64,000 bases of DNA from Dermanyssus gallinae (GCA_003439945.1 QVRM01007062.1:46001-110000), one strand, 5' to 3'. Counted from the stretch's first letter, positions 20,760 to 34,499 are shown. The notes: generated by a model not told the origin, from the sequence alone. A program made the numbers and translations.

Positions 20760-22020
20760 CTTTTATGTTGCTTCGTCTATCGTTGCCGTCTCATCTAGGG
20801 AGATAACGGCATGTCGTTACAAAACGGTTCAAACCAGCTTGTTCTGTCAATTTACTGTTTTTGCTTCAGGTAAAATCGGCTTAAGCTATCGAGTTGTGTG
20901 CACACATAACACGTTTTTACATGCCCGTTTCTTCTTTAACTATATGGGTGTATATGACTCTATGACTCCCATATGAATGTCACTCTATCTAAACGTGTTA
21001 TAATTAAAATAAATATCCTAGAAATGTCTTCATTGGATAGATGTATGTTATTATTTTTCTGGTTGCTGTTATGATAATTTTTATTCAGGGGAAGAATGCT
21101 CTGATTAATAATGAAATCCGGGATACAGATGTCTTTACAGACTGGGTCTCTCTCGTCGATACTTCACAATTAAATAAATTATCAAACGTTAATACTAGTA
21201 TGTAGATGCCGAGAACGCGTTTCTTGTGTAAACAATTTATTTTAATATTGTAAGTTATTATGACTATTATTGCATATGCACTCGCCTATATATATATATA
21301 TTTTTTTTTTTTGCGAATATACAGCAAGACCCGACAACCACGACCATAGTGCTTGCGCAAATGTTTACAGTTGGCCAGGCCACACAATCTTTGTCATGGG
21401 GTTTAACACGTTTTGAATCACACTAAGTCTGGTAAATTGGTCCCAACGGCTTAACAACAAAATAAGTAGCGACGCCAACGCATGACGGTTATATACAGGC
21501 ATTTCAGCTGCTCGCCCGCCACAAGTGCAGTGAAACGCGTGTCCTGTACAAGCACATAGGAATACGAATATTCTTGCGAGGTTGTTGCCGCCATCAACTC
21601 AACCAAGACATACACTTAAAGAGAGTTATGTCGCGTTGCTGATAAGATATTAGAGACAATACTTACTTCATACTGCACACAGGGCTGAGAACAAATCAGA
21701 CTAATATGTGCAAGCGAAAGCATTTAGATCTGTATGATGAACCCCGTAAAATACGTCCAACAGCAACGGACGACAAACATATGTCCTGCGCAAAGGCTGC
21801 CACTGAAAGAAATTCGCACATACTGGCTTACACATTGACTCCGATAAGTCCCTCTATAAATCCTTGTACGACCAGCTACAGCCGAACCACAAAATCTGCT
21901 CGAAATCTGGCTACGTCGTCATTTGTAACAGGACGACAAATAGGCACGGGCTTGTTCGGCTATATTTTAAATAAAGATGCGTACTTTTTTTTGTATAATT
22001 TGATCAGCCGTATATATTAA
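20760..22020. other. No recognisable gene
   Basis: Only short open frames, none with a domain I know; a (TA)n/T-tract lies at 21289-21312. Confidence 0.5.
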
Positions 22021-22039
22021 AGTTTCTCTCGGTGGAACG

Positions 22040-22134
22040 GACACAGGACAACAAGTATTTATGTTTATAATAACATGAACTATTTTGTACATACTATATT
22101 TGAGTGAAATAAATAAGATTGATTGATTGATATA
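22040..22134 (+). repeat. Probable retroposon 3' end with (GATT)n tail
   Basis: An A/T-rich segment containing GAAATAAATAAGATTGATTG and ending in ATTG/GATT repeats, the form of 3' ends of many arthropod LINEs. The body is not recognisable. Confidence 0.4.
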
Positions 22135-22139
22135 TTAAA

Positions 22140-22917
22140 GCAAACCATGGTTGCTCTGTTTAGCCATAGTATAGGACGCAAATTTGGGCCACTGAATCGC
22201 CGAATTATTAATTAATTCGTATATAATATACCATTATATTGTTGACCAATTTGATAGACTGATCGCCGCATATATAAATTTGCTCTATATTGTATCTCTA
22301 GATATATATATGAAATATCTATATCTAAAAAATATATCATAAAAGTCTATGCTACGCTTTCCATAGACCTATATCTCAGCAATAGCCTGCCTCATATCAA
22401 GTATGCTGCAAAGTACATGACAGTCATAGTTGTTATGTTTTACGTGCAAGTTTTCACGTTCAGAACCGTTAAACTTTGCCAAGACGTTTCCGCCCCCTCC
22501 TTCCACTAGGAAAATTTATTCTCTTGTTGAGTTCTACCAGACCTTAAAATTTGTACCTAACTTTCTCATACGCCCTATGGAAATATGCATGCCTTCGCTT
22601 TCGATATAGCTATCGAAAAAGCTTAGTGACTTGACAACTACGTAACGCAGCACCATCACTTTGGTACGAAAATGATGGGCATTAAATTTGCTATTGCGTC
22701 AGAGTGGTCTTTCGGACGTACATTTTTGGTCGCAATGGAAAAATGTTACGATTTTTCATGAAAAGGCGTTAACATAAAATATCGACTTTTCATGACTTTC
22801 CTTAATCTGGGTATTAGCTTTTTGCTACGCAAGCTAGTGAAGTGTCTTCCGTTGTGCAGAATTTTCCTCCGAACACGCCGGTGTAATCGGTTCCTTCATG
22901 CGTTGGCTGGTTCTCCC

Positions 22918-22959
<42 letters not shown>

Positions 22960-23760
22960 TATATTATATATATATATTATATTAATAAACAGAAAACATT
23001 ATAACATAGAAGCTTAAAAGACACGCGTTGTTTGATTCCGAATTAACGATGGCTGCCAACGATACTGTGCGGAGCGTATTAAATGGCAGAGAACAATGGG
23101 GCATTGTTACTGTCAGCGACGCCCCACCTGTTCTCTCTCCCTTCTCCTGTCTCAGTGTCGTCATTAAGATCGACATTTCTGTTACTGCTTCAGTTACGCT
23201 GCTGCTGCTGTTATGAGCGTTATTCTCTTAATGACTACTGCTGTCCCGCATCCATTTGTGCTTACCAGAGGACTTATGATTGTTTCAAAGTTACGTGAAG
23301 GACCCTGCGAATTCCTACTGCTACACTCACGGTACAAAAACGCCATTACAGTTTTTCGAATACTTAAGCAACCGATTGGTCGTTATTATTATACTACGAT
23401 TAGCAATTTTGCGCGCACGTAGTAGAGCGGTATTGACACGCTCCAATGGAAAGGAAGGCCCACAAGTTACTTGGTCTGAGCTGAAAGCCAGCCTTAAAAT
23501 ATCCGTGACATGTTATGCATATATATATATATATATATATTTTTTTTTTGTTATGCACATGTGTACGAAAATCAGCATTAAATTAAACGTTTGCATTGTT
23601 TTGCAACTGTTACACTGTTAAGTAAAAAACAAACACATCCTTCATTGCCTAATTATGCCAAATGGAGTCTTATTCTGAAAAGCTAATTTTGGACTTCATA
23701 ATTATTTAACCCTAAACCGAGGGACTTTAGAGATATTTGCGTTGAAGGCTTTTAATTGTT
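22140..23760. other. No recognisable gene; (TA)n arrays
   Basis: TA arrays at about 22923-22957 and 23519-23540. No recognisable coding sequence. Confidence 0.5.
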
Positions 23761-23762
23761 AC

Positions 23763-23996
23763 CTAACGTATGAGATTCTTACATCGAAAGCATAAAGCAC
23801 AGAGAACCTTGGGGGACCCTGTGAGTGACCCTACTTTTTTGATGGCACATAGTACTGTTCTACGGAAATCTGAGCTATCAGAGAGGCTAAGGGGAGAGGT
23901 GTATTTGGTAAGCATGGATCTCAGAGGGCTAACATCCATCCGCTGAAGTCGAGTCTCACACTGCTCGACACGGGAAGTGGGACGCTTCTCATCCAC
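23763..23996 (-). pseudogene. Possible LINE reverse-transcriptase fragment
   Basis: The minus-strand frame has LRSMLTKYTSPLSLSDSS followed by GSPKVLCALCF. This faintly resembles the LRSYLxxRT...GSPQGSVLGPLLF block around RT motif B, with a small deletion. Weak; it could be chance. Confidence 0.25.
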
Positions 23997-23999
23997 TAC

Positions 24000-24523
24000 T
24001 CGAGCAATAGTACGTAGTATTTTTTAACCGCTCCCTTCTAAAAAAACCGCTTTTGAGTTAACTGAACCTTTAGACTAACTTCAAAAGTTTTCAATGAGTT
24101 TCTTCTATTTATGGTCGTGCTACATGATCTGTGTTTTAAGGTGAAAAAATAATGCGATTTATGGCACTTCAGCATTTGCACTTCCCATATCTACGAAATG
24201 TAACATCAAATTGCCTCTCCGCGTGATTTGAACGTGCCCTAATTGCCAACAGGCAATACATAATATTACAAATAAAGACCTACATGAGCTCATTCCATTG
24301 CTTCCCTTGGCCTAAATGGTAGCAATTTTAATACTAAAACCTAGTATATTTAATTGTATATTTATATATGTAAATACTTATGCATTCATATATTAATTCA
24401 ATAACAACTGGCTATAGCCGAGGGAGTTTGAAATTATTTTTGTCGATTCGGGACACGCGAACGCAAAATGCCAGCATGATAATATTTATTAAGTAAAAGA
24501 AGAAGTCTGGCAGTATCGGCAGC

Positions 24524-24586
<63 letters not shown>

Positions 24587-25384
24587 AAAATATATTGGAA
24601 ACCCTAGACTAATTAGACAAGAATAGGTGTACAAGACAGTGGGTCGAGTGTCATTCGGCTGTCCGCAAGGACATCGGGGTCCAGGAGTTAAGCAAACATC
24701 GAATTGTGAACTTCTTAAGAATTTAAATGAGAAAATGAGCTGCCAGCATGAGAAAAAAACCTTTATGCCTTAATTCAACCAGAGTTCGTGCAAAAGCATA
24801 CAACAACACACCCGACAAGCCAGATTATTCCTGTGTTCATCGCACGCAAGCGGTGCACCTCAGCAACCTATTCCTAGAGAGAATCGTATATAGGCATATC
24901 CACGAGTGCGATGGGACACCAAGGTACCCTGTGCAACACGCAGATTAAAACAACTTATTAAGCACACGACATACATGCATGTATGCAAAATGTACTCATT
25001 GTTTTTACCCTTGAATAAAGCGGTTCATATATATATATATATATATAATTGGTGGTCCGTACACGAGTCGTTTTGCTATCGACTCAGCAATCTTTCTGGC
25101 GCTGTGGAAGTTGTTGTTGTTGCGGATTTTGGCCATTTTGATCGGCGACGGGCCTGCACAGCGTGGGCGGCTGCACCTGGGCTGCCATTCACAAATACGT
25201 CGTTCAGTATACGATGCACGCCATCAATTAGTTGTAGTTCACGCCAACGTCACTGATCACAATGCATGGCTGAATGAACGGCCAGAAGGGGGCGGAAAAC
25301 GAGCGGTCAAGTAGCCAGGTGTAACCTTACTACTGTCGTCGGATAGTTCTACGCGTATGTGCAAGTATGTAAGTGTATATATGC

Positions 25385-25424
<40 letters not shown>

Positions 25425-27720
25425 GATGTCGGAAGTGATCAGGAAGTCATTACCGGTGAGATTTCCAATCAGCCGCGCGGGTCATTTGACGCGGGACGAA
25501 GTGAGTGCCTGCGTAAACTTGGCTCGCGTACCTATCAAGTTGTTCATACCACCATTCATACTACGCGCGCTATTCCTCCTTCTGCTTGTTTGCAACCGAA
25601 GCCATCAATCAGCAATGGCGAGGTGTTGCGTTAGCGAAGCAGAAGAAGCCGACGTTTTTTTCACTAGCGCCAGCAGCGAAGCGACAACAGCAACAGCAGA
25701 AGCCGGGCAGAGCAATCAATGAAAACACCATCATGCTGACAGCGGCGGCGGTGGCGGTGGTGGCGATGGTGACGGGGCCAGTGATGGCAGAAATCGTGCT
25801 GAAAATGGAGAGAAGACAAAGATCAGACAACAATAATGATGATGATAGGAGAAGGAGAAGACGAGAGAGGGATGATGATGATGATGATTATGATGACGAC
25901 GACAACGACGATCATTCGTGTGTTGATAACTCTCATGATGCTGGGTATGCTGTTGTGGCTATGACGCTGCTACTACGGTAGGGTCCACCGAACTCCTTGA
26001 CGGTCAAGGCTTTGCCATTAGGCAAGACGTCATTTTGGTGCTTTCGTCTTCTCCCCACGTGCCAGCTCGCGTGAAATCCTCGCGATTTCTCGGATAGGGT
26101 AGCTGAATGAGACAGACAGAGAATGCAGACAGACAGAAAGATAGCTGCCGGCTCGCAGGGTGCTAATGCTAAAATGCGTCGGTGAGTTCCATATATGTTG
26201 CTTTGCATTGTTCTTTCAACAGAAACTGCTCGACTAATTCTGTTTGGGCTGGGTAACGACAGGTAACGGAGCATCTAATCGCTGAGATATTTGCTGGCTA
26301 AGCAACGATGGCAGTGGTGCGACACTTGGGTTTGCCGTTACGAATTTTGGTTACGTGTGTAGTCGAACGAACATTATGTCAAACTGATGGCATTGATAAC
26401 ATGAGTAAAATAATTAAAACCAATGCCTCCGTACAAAACAAGACTCCGCAATCCGTTTGTGCTGGCTTAATATAGGACAAGTGTACGCGCTTACACGAAG
26501 ACGAAGAAATTGTGGGCTCTGCCCACGGAATAGCGTAGAATCTCTATCGCAATTTCTTTCATGCACTTGTTTGTAGTGGGCGTTCGAGGCCGTTGCAGAC
26601 ATATCCTTTATGATAGGCATTTGTTGCACATACACTTAAGAGTGGCTGTATCTACTGTATTCACCTGGCCGAGGTGAAAGGTAACTACGTACAGAACGGG
26701 TAATCGACTAAATTAGCAATTGAAATTGTGTTTTCTTTATGCGTACCAGAACACAATGCCTAGAGTGCAAATGTAAATATACCTATATATGCGGCAGTCA
26801 TGCAACAATGCATGCACAAGGCGTCTACACCGTTTTAAGGCGAATACTTGTGTTGTAATAATAATTTAAGAACAACAAGGTACTGTCGCAGCTTGCAAGC
26901 ACAGAACCTATCGAGCGTTTTGGCAAAGTGACAATTAATAAAACGAAAAAATATTTACCAATATATCTTGCAAGACAAAAAAAGTAATAATAATAATAAT
27001 AAGTTGCACTGCATCCTAACCTTCTCCACCCTTGATCCCCGCTTAATAAGATGCTCTCGATTCTGACAGGCAGGTAGCACAGCGACCAGATTTGGGACGG
27101 CGGCAAGAAATATAGCTGGGGAACCGAACTAAGCATTCCCGATGAGCATTTGAGTGCCGAGTGTTTCATGAACTAGCTATAACAAATAAAAGGCGGTATT
27201 ACAGAACATCTTCTTAGAACGAAGAATGCTACGCCTGAAAACCGCAGCCCAGTTTGCAAGCGTGGCTTTCTTTGCAAGCTAAAAACAAGACTTCTTTTAT
27301 TGCCATTTTTACTACTGCAATACATGATGCCTTGTTTTTAGCGCTTAATAAATAATTTGCCTCGGAAGATCGCTACTGGTTGTTTTTCTTTAAACGTATA
27401 GGAACTATCCCTGAGCCTTTATATGAGTTCTTAAAGGCATTGTACGGACAGCTTTTGATCACAATTTAATGCCCATATTAAGCACATGCTCAAATCAATT
27501 CAATCTAAAAAATTAGCTCGGTTGATAACGGCGTAGATAAAATGTACCTGATCACACTTAAAAAAATTGATGATTGTGCGAGAAAGATACATGTGTAAGA
27601 CAATGTGTGCTATATCTAGTAATTTTGTTTGTATGCTCGATAAATTGTACGTAGATTAGAGATACGTTATATACATAGATATGTTATGATGCGATCACAA
27701 GCTATATTATTACCAATAAC
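24000..27720. other. No recognisable gene; microsatellite-rich
   Basis: TA arrays at about 24523-24582, 25027-25047 and 25389-25421; GCA/CAG and GGC/GGT-rich sequence at 25680-25790; GAT/GAC repeats at 25835-25910; TAA repeats at 26984-27001. The open frames across 25357-25981 are biased by these repeats and I do not call them genes. Confidence 0.5.
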
Positions 27721-27722
27721 GC

Positions 27723-27786
27723 TAACTATATTGTTATAATTGCTACATATATATGCGCATATGTAGCAATTATAGCAATATAGTTA
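27723..27786. repeat. Near-perfect 28-bp inverted repeat (hairpin)
   Basis: Arms 27723-27750 and 27759-27786 differ at one position, with an 8-nt loop. It could extrude as a cruciform or be a relic of a short palindromic element. Confidence 0.85.
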
Positions 27787-27789
27787 ACT

Positions 27790-28389
27790 ACGCATATCAA
27801 GCAATATGTTAGTTTCTGTTGCTTTGTGCACGTCCATAAAATTGTTGGTTATGTAAAATCGCCAACTACATAGTAAGCAAGCACCCCGTATATGTGTTTA
27901 TGAATAAATATGTATAATTAGGAAGACTTAATTCAGGTATTCTGAGATATGCACAAAACATTGACTACTGGTACGTTTTGTAGTCAGCGCATCATTACTC
28001 CAAACGATGATTGCCTGTTTAGCCACCTAATAGAAAAAAAAGTTTAGTTTATTGACGGAACTGAATTTTCACGATGTTTAAGTTCTCGTAAGGTAACAAA
28101 TATAATAATAAAAAAAAAAGTGTTTTAGTGTACATATAATACACAAGTTTACACACAGTTCACACGCCCACACAATTCACAATCACTGTTGCATTGCTTC
28201 TAGCTCGGTAATCTACGAGCATTTCTGGATATGCTTAACGCACACGACGACTAATTATATAACGAGTTTTTGACCAGCACTACTCCCAAAGATGATGTTG
28301 CAAAAGATCCACTAAGATTTTTAGTGCAGTATCTAAGCAAAGGTCACTGCTAATTAAGCTATGAACATTTTTGTCTAATAAAAAAAAAA

Positions 28390-28450
<61 letters not shown>

Positions 28451-28930
28451 AGACCATGGCAAATAACAGTTTTACTCATTTGGTATCAGAGATCCTTCAT
28501 GTCAAATAATGCGCATTGATATTTGTTTAGAATAAAGATATGCTAATATAATGCCTTGTACACCATATTTTAGTGCAGGATGTGTCTTAGCTATATGTCT
28601 CGATACACATACGCACCTAATGATGGGTTTGTATGTGCTGAATATCAACTAAAGGTTATTTCAGTCAACTTTAATTATGTTCAGCGTTTATCTTGCGTAA
28701 CGCTGCTACCTGGTTAACGTGTGGATTAGTTATAGGTTCGTAGCTGTCCCCAACGCTGGTAGCTCGCCACATTTTGTCTATCTCTACTCTTCCTACTCCT
28801 ACTCTAAAAGCGACATTCGACGAAGCCACTTAACTTTTCTTCAGAGTCGTTTTCATGACGAAACGTAACTTTAGGGGAAAGTTGCGTCTTCAAAACGAAA
28901 CGCAACTTTACGGGAAAGGGCAGCTAACGG
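27790..28930. other. No recognisable gene; long (TA)n at 28391-28447
   Basis: Intergenic sequence upstream of cuticular gene 2. A pair of similar blocks (CGAAACG(T/C)AACTTTA(G/C)GGGAAAG) occurs at about 28859 and 28897, possibly a promoter-proximal duplication. Confidence 0.5.
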
Positions 28931-28936
28931 ACCGCG

Positions 28937-28985
28937 TATAAAGGGATGCTCGGGGAGCACCAGGGAATCACAGAAGTCAGTCAGT
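28937..28985 (+). promoter_or_regulatory. Core promoter of cuticular gene 2
   Basis: TATAAAG at 28937-28943. Initiator candidates are ATCACAG near 28967 and two TCAGT motifs at 28977 and 28981. Confidence 0.65.
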
Positions 28986-29024
28986 CACTTGTTAAGCAGC
29001 ACTTACTGTTAGCGACCAGCCACC

Positions 29025-29615
29025 ATGTTTGCCGTGAGTATGACCGCATAGACAACCCCTCCGCATAGGCAACCCCTCAATATGCCCAATGGTGGAGTGG
29101 TTGTGCTATGCCGAGGTACTATGCTCGCCGCTCGCGTGGCATCACTGTCCCACTTCTGTCTTGATCTCTGTTTGGGCGCAGGCTTACTTGTGACAAACCT
29201 GTTTCCATTTTGTTTTTTGTCTTTGCTGTTCTTTCCGATGTTACAGAGAATCGCTGGAGCCCTTTTGGCTTTCGTAGCCGCTGCCCAGGCCGGCGCCGTG
29301 CCTGCGTACGGGGTAGCCGCTCCGGTCTATGGGCCTGCCCTTCTTGGTCCTGCGGGCTACGGTCACGGCTACGGGCACCCAGTTGCAGGGCCCGCGTACG
29401 GATACGCAAAGATTGCCCCAGCTCCTGTTGTCGCGTCGTCGTACACGACCGTAACAAAGTCGGTCGCCGCTCCCTACGCCAAAGTCGCTGTCGCCGCCCC
29501 CGCGTACGGCCCTGCCATTGTGGCGGCACCGGCCTACGGCCATGGCTATGGATACGGACACCCCGTCGCCGCACCCCTAGGCGCCTATGGCCACGGATAT
29601 GGAAAGTTGTATTAG
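29025..29615 (+). CDS. Cuticular protein gene 2 (two exons, intact)
   Basis: Exon 1 is 29025-29033 (Met-Phe-Ala, in the context CACCATG) with donor GTGAGT. The 213-nt intron ends TTACAG, and exon 2 runs 29247-29615. The 125-aa product has a signal peptide (MFARIAGALLAFVAAAQAG), then AAPVYGPALL, AAPAYGPA and a VVASSYTTVTKSVAAP motif, and ends GAYGHGYGKLY. It is a secreted structural protein of the exoskeleton by family resemblance: low-complexity Ala/Pro/Tyr/Gly/His-rich, with no classical chitin-binding R&R domain. The start was chosen because the spliced frame gives a proper signal peptide and the same Met-Phe-Ala first exon as genes 1, 3, 4 and 5. The upstream ATG at 29082 in the intron would add an unrelated leader. 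Confidence 0.88.
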
Positions 29616-29677
29616 GAAGGATGTCGACGCCCGCTAGTGTTGAGGTGACGCTGCGTTTTCTGGGCAACATTCAACTC

Positions 29678-29683
29678 AATAAA
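29678..29683 (+). terminator. Polyadenylation signal, cuticular gene 2
   Basis: AATAAA 63 nt after the stop codon. Confidence 0.7.
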
Positions 29684-29866
29684 CACGACGGTTCTGCGAT
29701 ACTGATGTTTACTAAGTTGTATCGTTGCTTTATTTCTTTGACGACGTAGGAGACGCTTACATTTGTTAATCTCTTAATAGGATTATGCATATACACATTG
29801 CTTATTTTGCAATAACTTTGTTCTTTAACGTATTACATAATAACGATATAGTCGTTATTATATGCA

Positions 29867-29935
29867 GTTTGAACACATCAACGACCGTCCCACTGGTCGT
29901 CTGGCAGCACGCTGCGTGGTATTTAGCGCACATTT
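29867..29935 (-). repeat. Dispersed repeat, partner at 9541-9630
   Basis: The minus strand has GCTAAATACCACGCAGCGTG and CGGTCGTTGATGTGTTCAAA, matching 9541-9630 apart from an internal deletion. An unrecognised 87-codon open frame (30121-29858) runs through it. Confidence 0.5.
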
Positions 29936-30367
29936 AAGAGCCCTAGGATAATGGTAAAATCCTTGAGGTAAACATTCCAAGTAGTGATAGCTATGCATCA
30001 CGTACCGTGTGCACACGTGCGGATTAGTGCATCCTATTTCATCCCAAAGTTCCTTGGCGAGGTACAGATCTATCTGCGCTACCCTTGCCGAAGCCTCGGT
30101 CACGCTTTCCTGCAACTCCAAAAAATAGCTGAAGTGGTCCTGTAAAGGGGTGATTTAAGCCTGACTCTGATTGTTTCCACTGCCGGTCCGCAACCCGCCA
30201 CCACGTGCAATGAGGATTATTATGCACTCCAACGTACACGCACACACATACGATATATATTGTTCAGATTTATTATCACACATGTTGTGTAGAAAAAGTA
30301 CAGTTAAAATATATGCATATGTTTACATACACACATTTGGACTTAAAAAATAATAGATATACAAAAG

Positions 30368-32193
30368 CTATGAAGCTATGACGCGAGGTTGGTCGTCTAG
30401 ACTAGCTAGAGACGGGACTAGGGTGCAGGAGGCAGCATGGTATCTACCGCAAGGTAGTTTACAGCGTTGACACACACACGAGTCCGAGGGATCATGGAAC
30501 CCAGCTGTCGCGCACAGCACGTGGTGGAAACCATGCACGGCGAATCTAGTCACCACGTGGCGGTTAAATCGGCTCGGCCCTTTCCATGCCTGGTTTTGCA
30601 TCGCTCCTGTGCTGAAGAAATCCGCATCAATTTCCGCAAACTTGCACTCCCACGTTTTGAGAACGTTGACGTAGTTGGAAGATGAGGGCAAGTCAAAACG
30701 TCGTCTTAGCTCCTCGACGAATAGGGGGGTGTCCGTGAGGAGATAGACAAGTCGATTTCGGGCTGAACGATGGAGGCCCAGGACTCGCTTGAGGTAAGCT
30801 GCCTTCAGACTATTAAGATGCTCAAGGCTGGCTGGGGTGAGATCGTTCCATATTATTTCGATCGTTCCATATTTTGCCGTAGGCGGCCATTGGAGCAATC
30901 TTTAGATCGAACAGTCTCAGTGCCGTTAGGATGGACAGCAGCTGCGGTTTTCTAATTGTAGTCATTGCTACTAGCGTTTTTCTGCATCTTTCCTTGATAT
31001 TCTGCAGGAAACATCGGCCGTTTGACGGCCTTTTGAACCTAAAAGCGACTCTTGCCATAGATGACGAGATCATCTGCGTACAAGATCACCTCTATTAGAT
31101 TTCTTAGACTCCGAATTTTCGCGGGTAGGTCCTTTATAAGGACGGAGAAAAGTAACGGACTCAAGTTGTCGCCCTGCGCCACGCCCGTAGTCTGGAGAAA
31201 AGGGGGCAATTTGGACACACCGTCATCTATTCTGATTTTATTGCCTTGCAGGATGGCCATCAAAAGGTTGAGAAAAACAGGAGGGACGCCAACCTCGGCC
31301 AGAATTCGCAGAATAATGTCTCTGGGCGCCGAGTCGAAGGCGGCTTTAAAATCGACGAATACGGCGTACAGGAGTTGGGATCTTGCTTGAGTCTCCCTGA
31401 TAGCCCGCAGCAGATTGGCGCATGCCGTAATCGTAGAGCGATTCTGTCGGAAACCGTGCTGTTTAGTAGGAATAGCATCAGTCATCTCTAGAAACCGATT
31501 TAGTCTTCTGGTGAGCAGCGACGAGAGCAACTTGTAACATGTGCTCTTTTTCGCTATACCGCGCCAGGAGGTCAGCTGGGTTGGGTCACCTTTGCCTTTA
31601 GGGATGACGAGCAGTGTAGCATCGAGCCATTGGGACGGAATAATGCCAGCACGGAGGCATTCGTTGAACAGTGCCGTCCAGCATGGAGCCAAGATAGATG
31701 CGTTCTTTAGATGCTCGTTCCTCACTTGATCAGGGCCCGCTGCTTTGTTTTTCTTTAAACCCTGGAGAGCGAGAATGACGTCTTCCACCGTAAAGGCGGT
31801 CTCTAGACGCTGTCTTTCGCCGAGAGTGACCTCATCCCAGGCCGCGTCGATCAACCAGGGTTCTCTGGGTATAGAGTCGCTGGCCCTAAACATTCCTGCG
31901 AAGTGATTGATTAATTGTGAGGAGTTAAGCGGGCAGGGAGTGAGGCCACTACGGGTAAGCCACTTATGAGGTAGGTGCTCTGCCTCTCGGAGGAGAGAAG
32001 TTTCAGCTTTCTCGAGGTACTTTAATCGTTGAGTGACGTAAGTTTTTCTACATATGGTCTTGAGACAGGCAGCCAGCGGTGTAATAGTGGGGTAAGCACT
32101 CGCCAAGTGCCTTGCTGCATTTTGAGCTCTTTTTGCCAGGACACAGAGTCGATCGTACCATGGACGTGAGTTCGGTCGGCAATGCACACACAT
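30368..32193 (-). pseudogene. Decayed APE-type LINE (reverse transcriptase and C-terminal Cys/His region)
   Basis: The main minus-strand frame (32193-31039) carries a linker, then RT blocks: GLKKNKAAGPDQVRNEHLKN, HGFRQNRSTITAC, VFVDFKAAFDSAPRD (motif A), GVAQGDNLSPLLFSV (motif B) and LYADDLVIYG (catalytic centre). It then jumps frame twice (31073-30822, 30898-30368) and seems to have lost sequence just after YADD. The last part has SARNRLVYLL, VTRFAVHGFHH and a Cys/His cluster CVCQRCKLPCGRYHAASC. No AP endonuclease remains, so the copy is 5'-truncated and dead. The same C-terminus recurs at 55463-55940. It belongs with APE-type LINEs; I cannot fix the clade. Confidence 0.85.
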
Positions 32194-32219
32194 ACTGTTG
32201 TGTAACCCCTAACAAAGCC

Positions 32220-34490
32220 CAACCTTTACTCTGATAACCTAAACCTGAGTAAAGGTTGGGCCTGAGCATACAACTGTTACTTGCTGATTTAATATGGAGC
32301 TGTTGAGACATTAAGTTCTGGCCGGTTATTAAATGGTTTGTATGTCTCGGGAGTCGTGAGAAGCAAAAAAAGTCAGACACAGGGTTATCTACCATAGAGT
32401 AACGCTTTCGCTTGAGGTAGCTCCAGTAGCAGGCTCCGACGCTTATGTCTACTAATATTGACCGAAGCAGTGGAGATTCAAACAAAAAGCGAAGTAAGCG
32501 ATTTGGGGGGTACACGTAATGTGAGTGTATGTATGTAAGTATATATCACTCAGACAGACGGGGAGTTAGCTCAACTCAGGGAGGCAAGCCTTATTGGTAA
32601 TTTCATTGAAGTACAGCCGAGCAATTGCAGAGGCCAAATAATAAATGTACCCAGATGCGTTGCAGGATAGATCAAATCAATAATATGTTCGCCTGGCGCG
32701 TGGCCAGAGATGTTCGCAGCAGGACGACTGCACAAGCCCCCGTCATTCTTTACGCTTTATTACATGACTAACAGAGCTTTATATTCTATATATGCTACTA
32801 ATATGCGTAGTTTTACATAAAATAAGAAGTTATTGTCTGAGCCTAAAATTATTGAGAATATAAAACTAGTAACAGCTTTAGAATGCATATAATGTATCTA
32901 GGTTTTTTGCTTAGAGTGTGAACATGTTTGAGAAAAAAAAATACCTGATGCCGTCACGAAATACGGCCTTGCTTCCATTGCATATTCGTGCCATTCTTGC
33001 AAACGCTTTTGTTGTAATACGTCCCTGTATTATTAATTTGTCACAGATGATAGTTAGCTAATGGCCATGCCCTTCATTATAGATTAAGTTCTCATTCTCG
33101 TTATATCAAGGAGACCGCCGCGTGGGCAATAACTACATTAAAGCCCACACAGTGTCTTACTGAAATGTGCTTTTAATTTGCGCAAACAAATATATATGAC
33201 GTAGGGCGCAGTGAAGAATACGTGTCGTAAATAACATACATGTTCAATAATAATAATAATAATAACCATTGTATTTGGCAAATTGTTTGACGCACCTATT
33301 TTTCCTCTGTTCAGTTCACTGTACTTACTGACTATAGAACAGCTGTTTTTGCTTAAAACAAATACTAAACATGACTGGAATGTTGTTTGTTTCCGTCCAC
33401 CTAAATTTGTTGCTTCTAAAACCGTGGTTCTGTTTGTTAACGTCAAGTATTCCTGTTTAAAAAATGGTTCTGTTGAATAATAACATCGACACAGCCATTT
33501 GTTATTTGCGTTACTGATATACGTGAAGTTAGACACTAGGTAGATTTGAGATTACTTGAAAATCAAGCAGAAACACGTATATAAAAGTATAATAAGATTT
33601 AATCTCAATACCTAACAGAGCTACTTGGTGTGCACTACCATATACCAAACATCTAGCCACTTGAGCATGTAACTTAAAATCTGATCACTCCATTTTTACA
33701 AAACTAAGTAAAAGTGTATATAATAAAGTTCCTTAAATTTTTCGCGTAGTGTCAGTAAAAATACAATTCACTAGCGGATAGCGCTATATCTTTGTTGATC
33801 TTCGGGTAGAAAGCTCGAGTCAGTTCAGCCTCTATGGAGAGAAAATCCCACTGGGCCGTGCACAAATAGTGCATACAATTTCCAGCTAGGATTGACCGCA
33901 TAAGACCGTTTCAAATGGCTTCAACCGACCTTTCGGAATGAACCCCTATGCTTGAGGAGTGTGTATATATGGAACAAAAAATGTCAAACTGAACATTTTG
34001 ATCATCATTCAATAAGTCCCGTAAAGGGCATCCGAAAACAGCAATGGATACGACGAAACATAAGGCGTACTCAAAGACAAAATGCGATTGACAAAACCTT
34101 TAACATAATATATGCATCGCTAGAAGAGACAAACTTTAGGCCTGAATTCTGTGTTTCTTTCTTTTGATTACCTCAGACTTAGCGAAAAACGTGCCTTCTT
34201 GATTGAGCACAGGAGAAAAAAACAGAGACGGTTCTCAAGTCTGAATCAAGAATTTCGACGATTTCTCGAATTCGGCGATGGCGGTCTTTTTTGTTCCAGA
34301 GACTCGCCACAGGTGACGGGTCGTGACGGTTTATGACCCTCTACTTAAGTCCTAGGCGTCAAATAAATCCGCTCATCCGGTTGATGGAACGCCAATGGCC
34401 GGCTGGTAAGGTAATAATCGTCTTGTTATTCTCTAGGAGTAGTAGCGATGGTCGGGCAAGAAGCAGGTGGTCCAGTGCAACAATCGATTT
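32220..34490. other. No recognisable gene
   Basis: No convincing coding region; an AAT trinucleotide run lies at about 33246-33267. Confidence 0.5.
34365..34389 (+). repeat. 25-bp exact repeat, partner at 36211
   Basis: AAATCCGCTCATCCGGTTGA continues to 25 identical bases at 36211-36235. It is probably a conserved bit of a dispersed element. Confidence 0.6.
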
Positions 34491-34499
34491 GTCTATTAC

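Noticed and set aside
25357..25981. Possible protein-coding gene with Gln/Asp-rich tail
   Set aside because: The frames are driven by CAG, GAT and TA repeats; no domain or splice structure supports a gene.
29082..29246. Upstream ATG of cuticular gene 2 giving a 177-aa protein
   Set aside because: This stretch is the intron; the spliced Met-Phe-Ala start gives a proper signal peptide and matches the sister genes.
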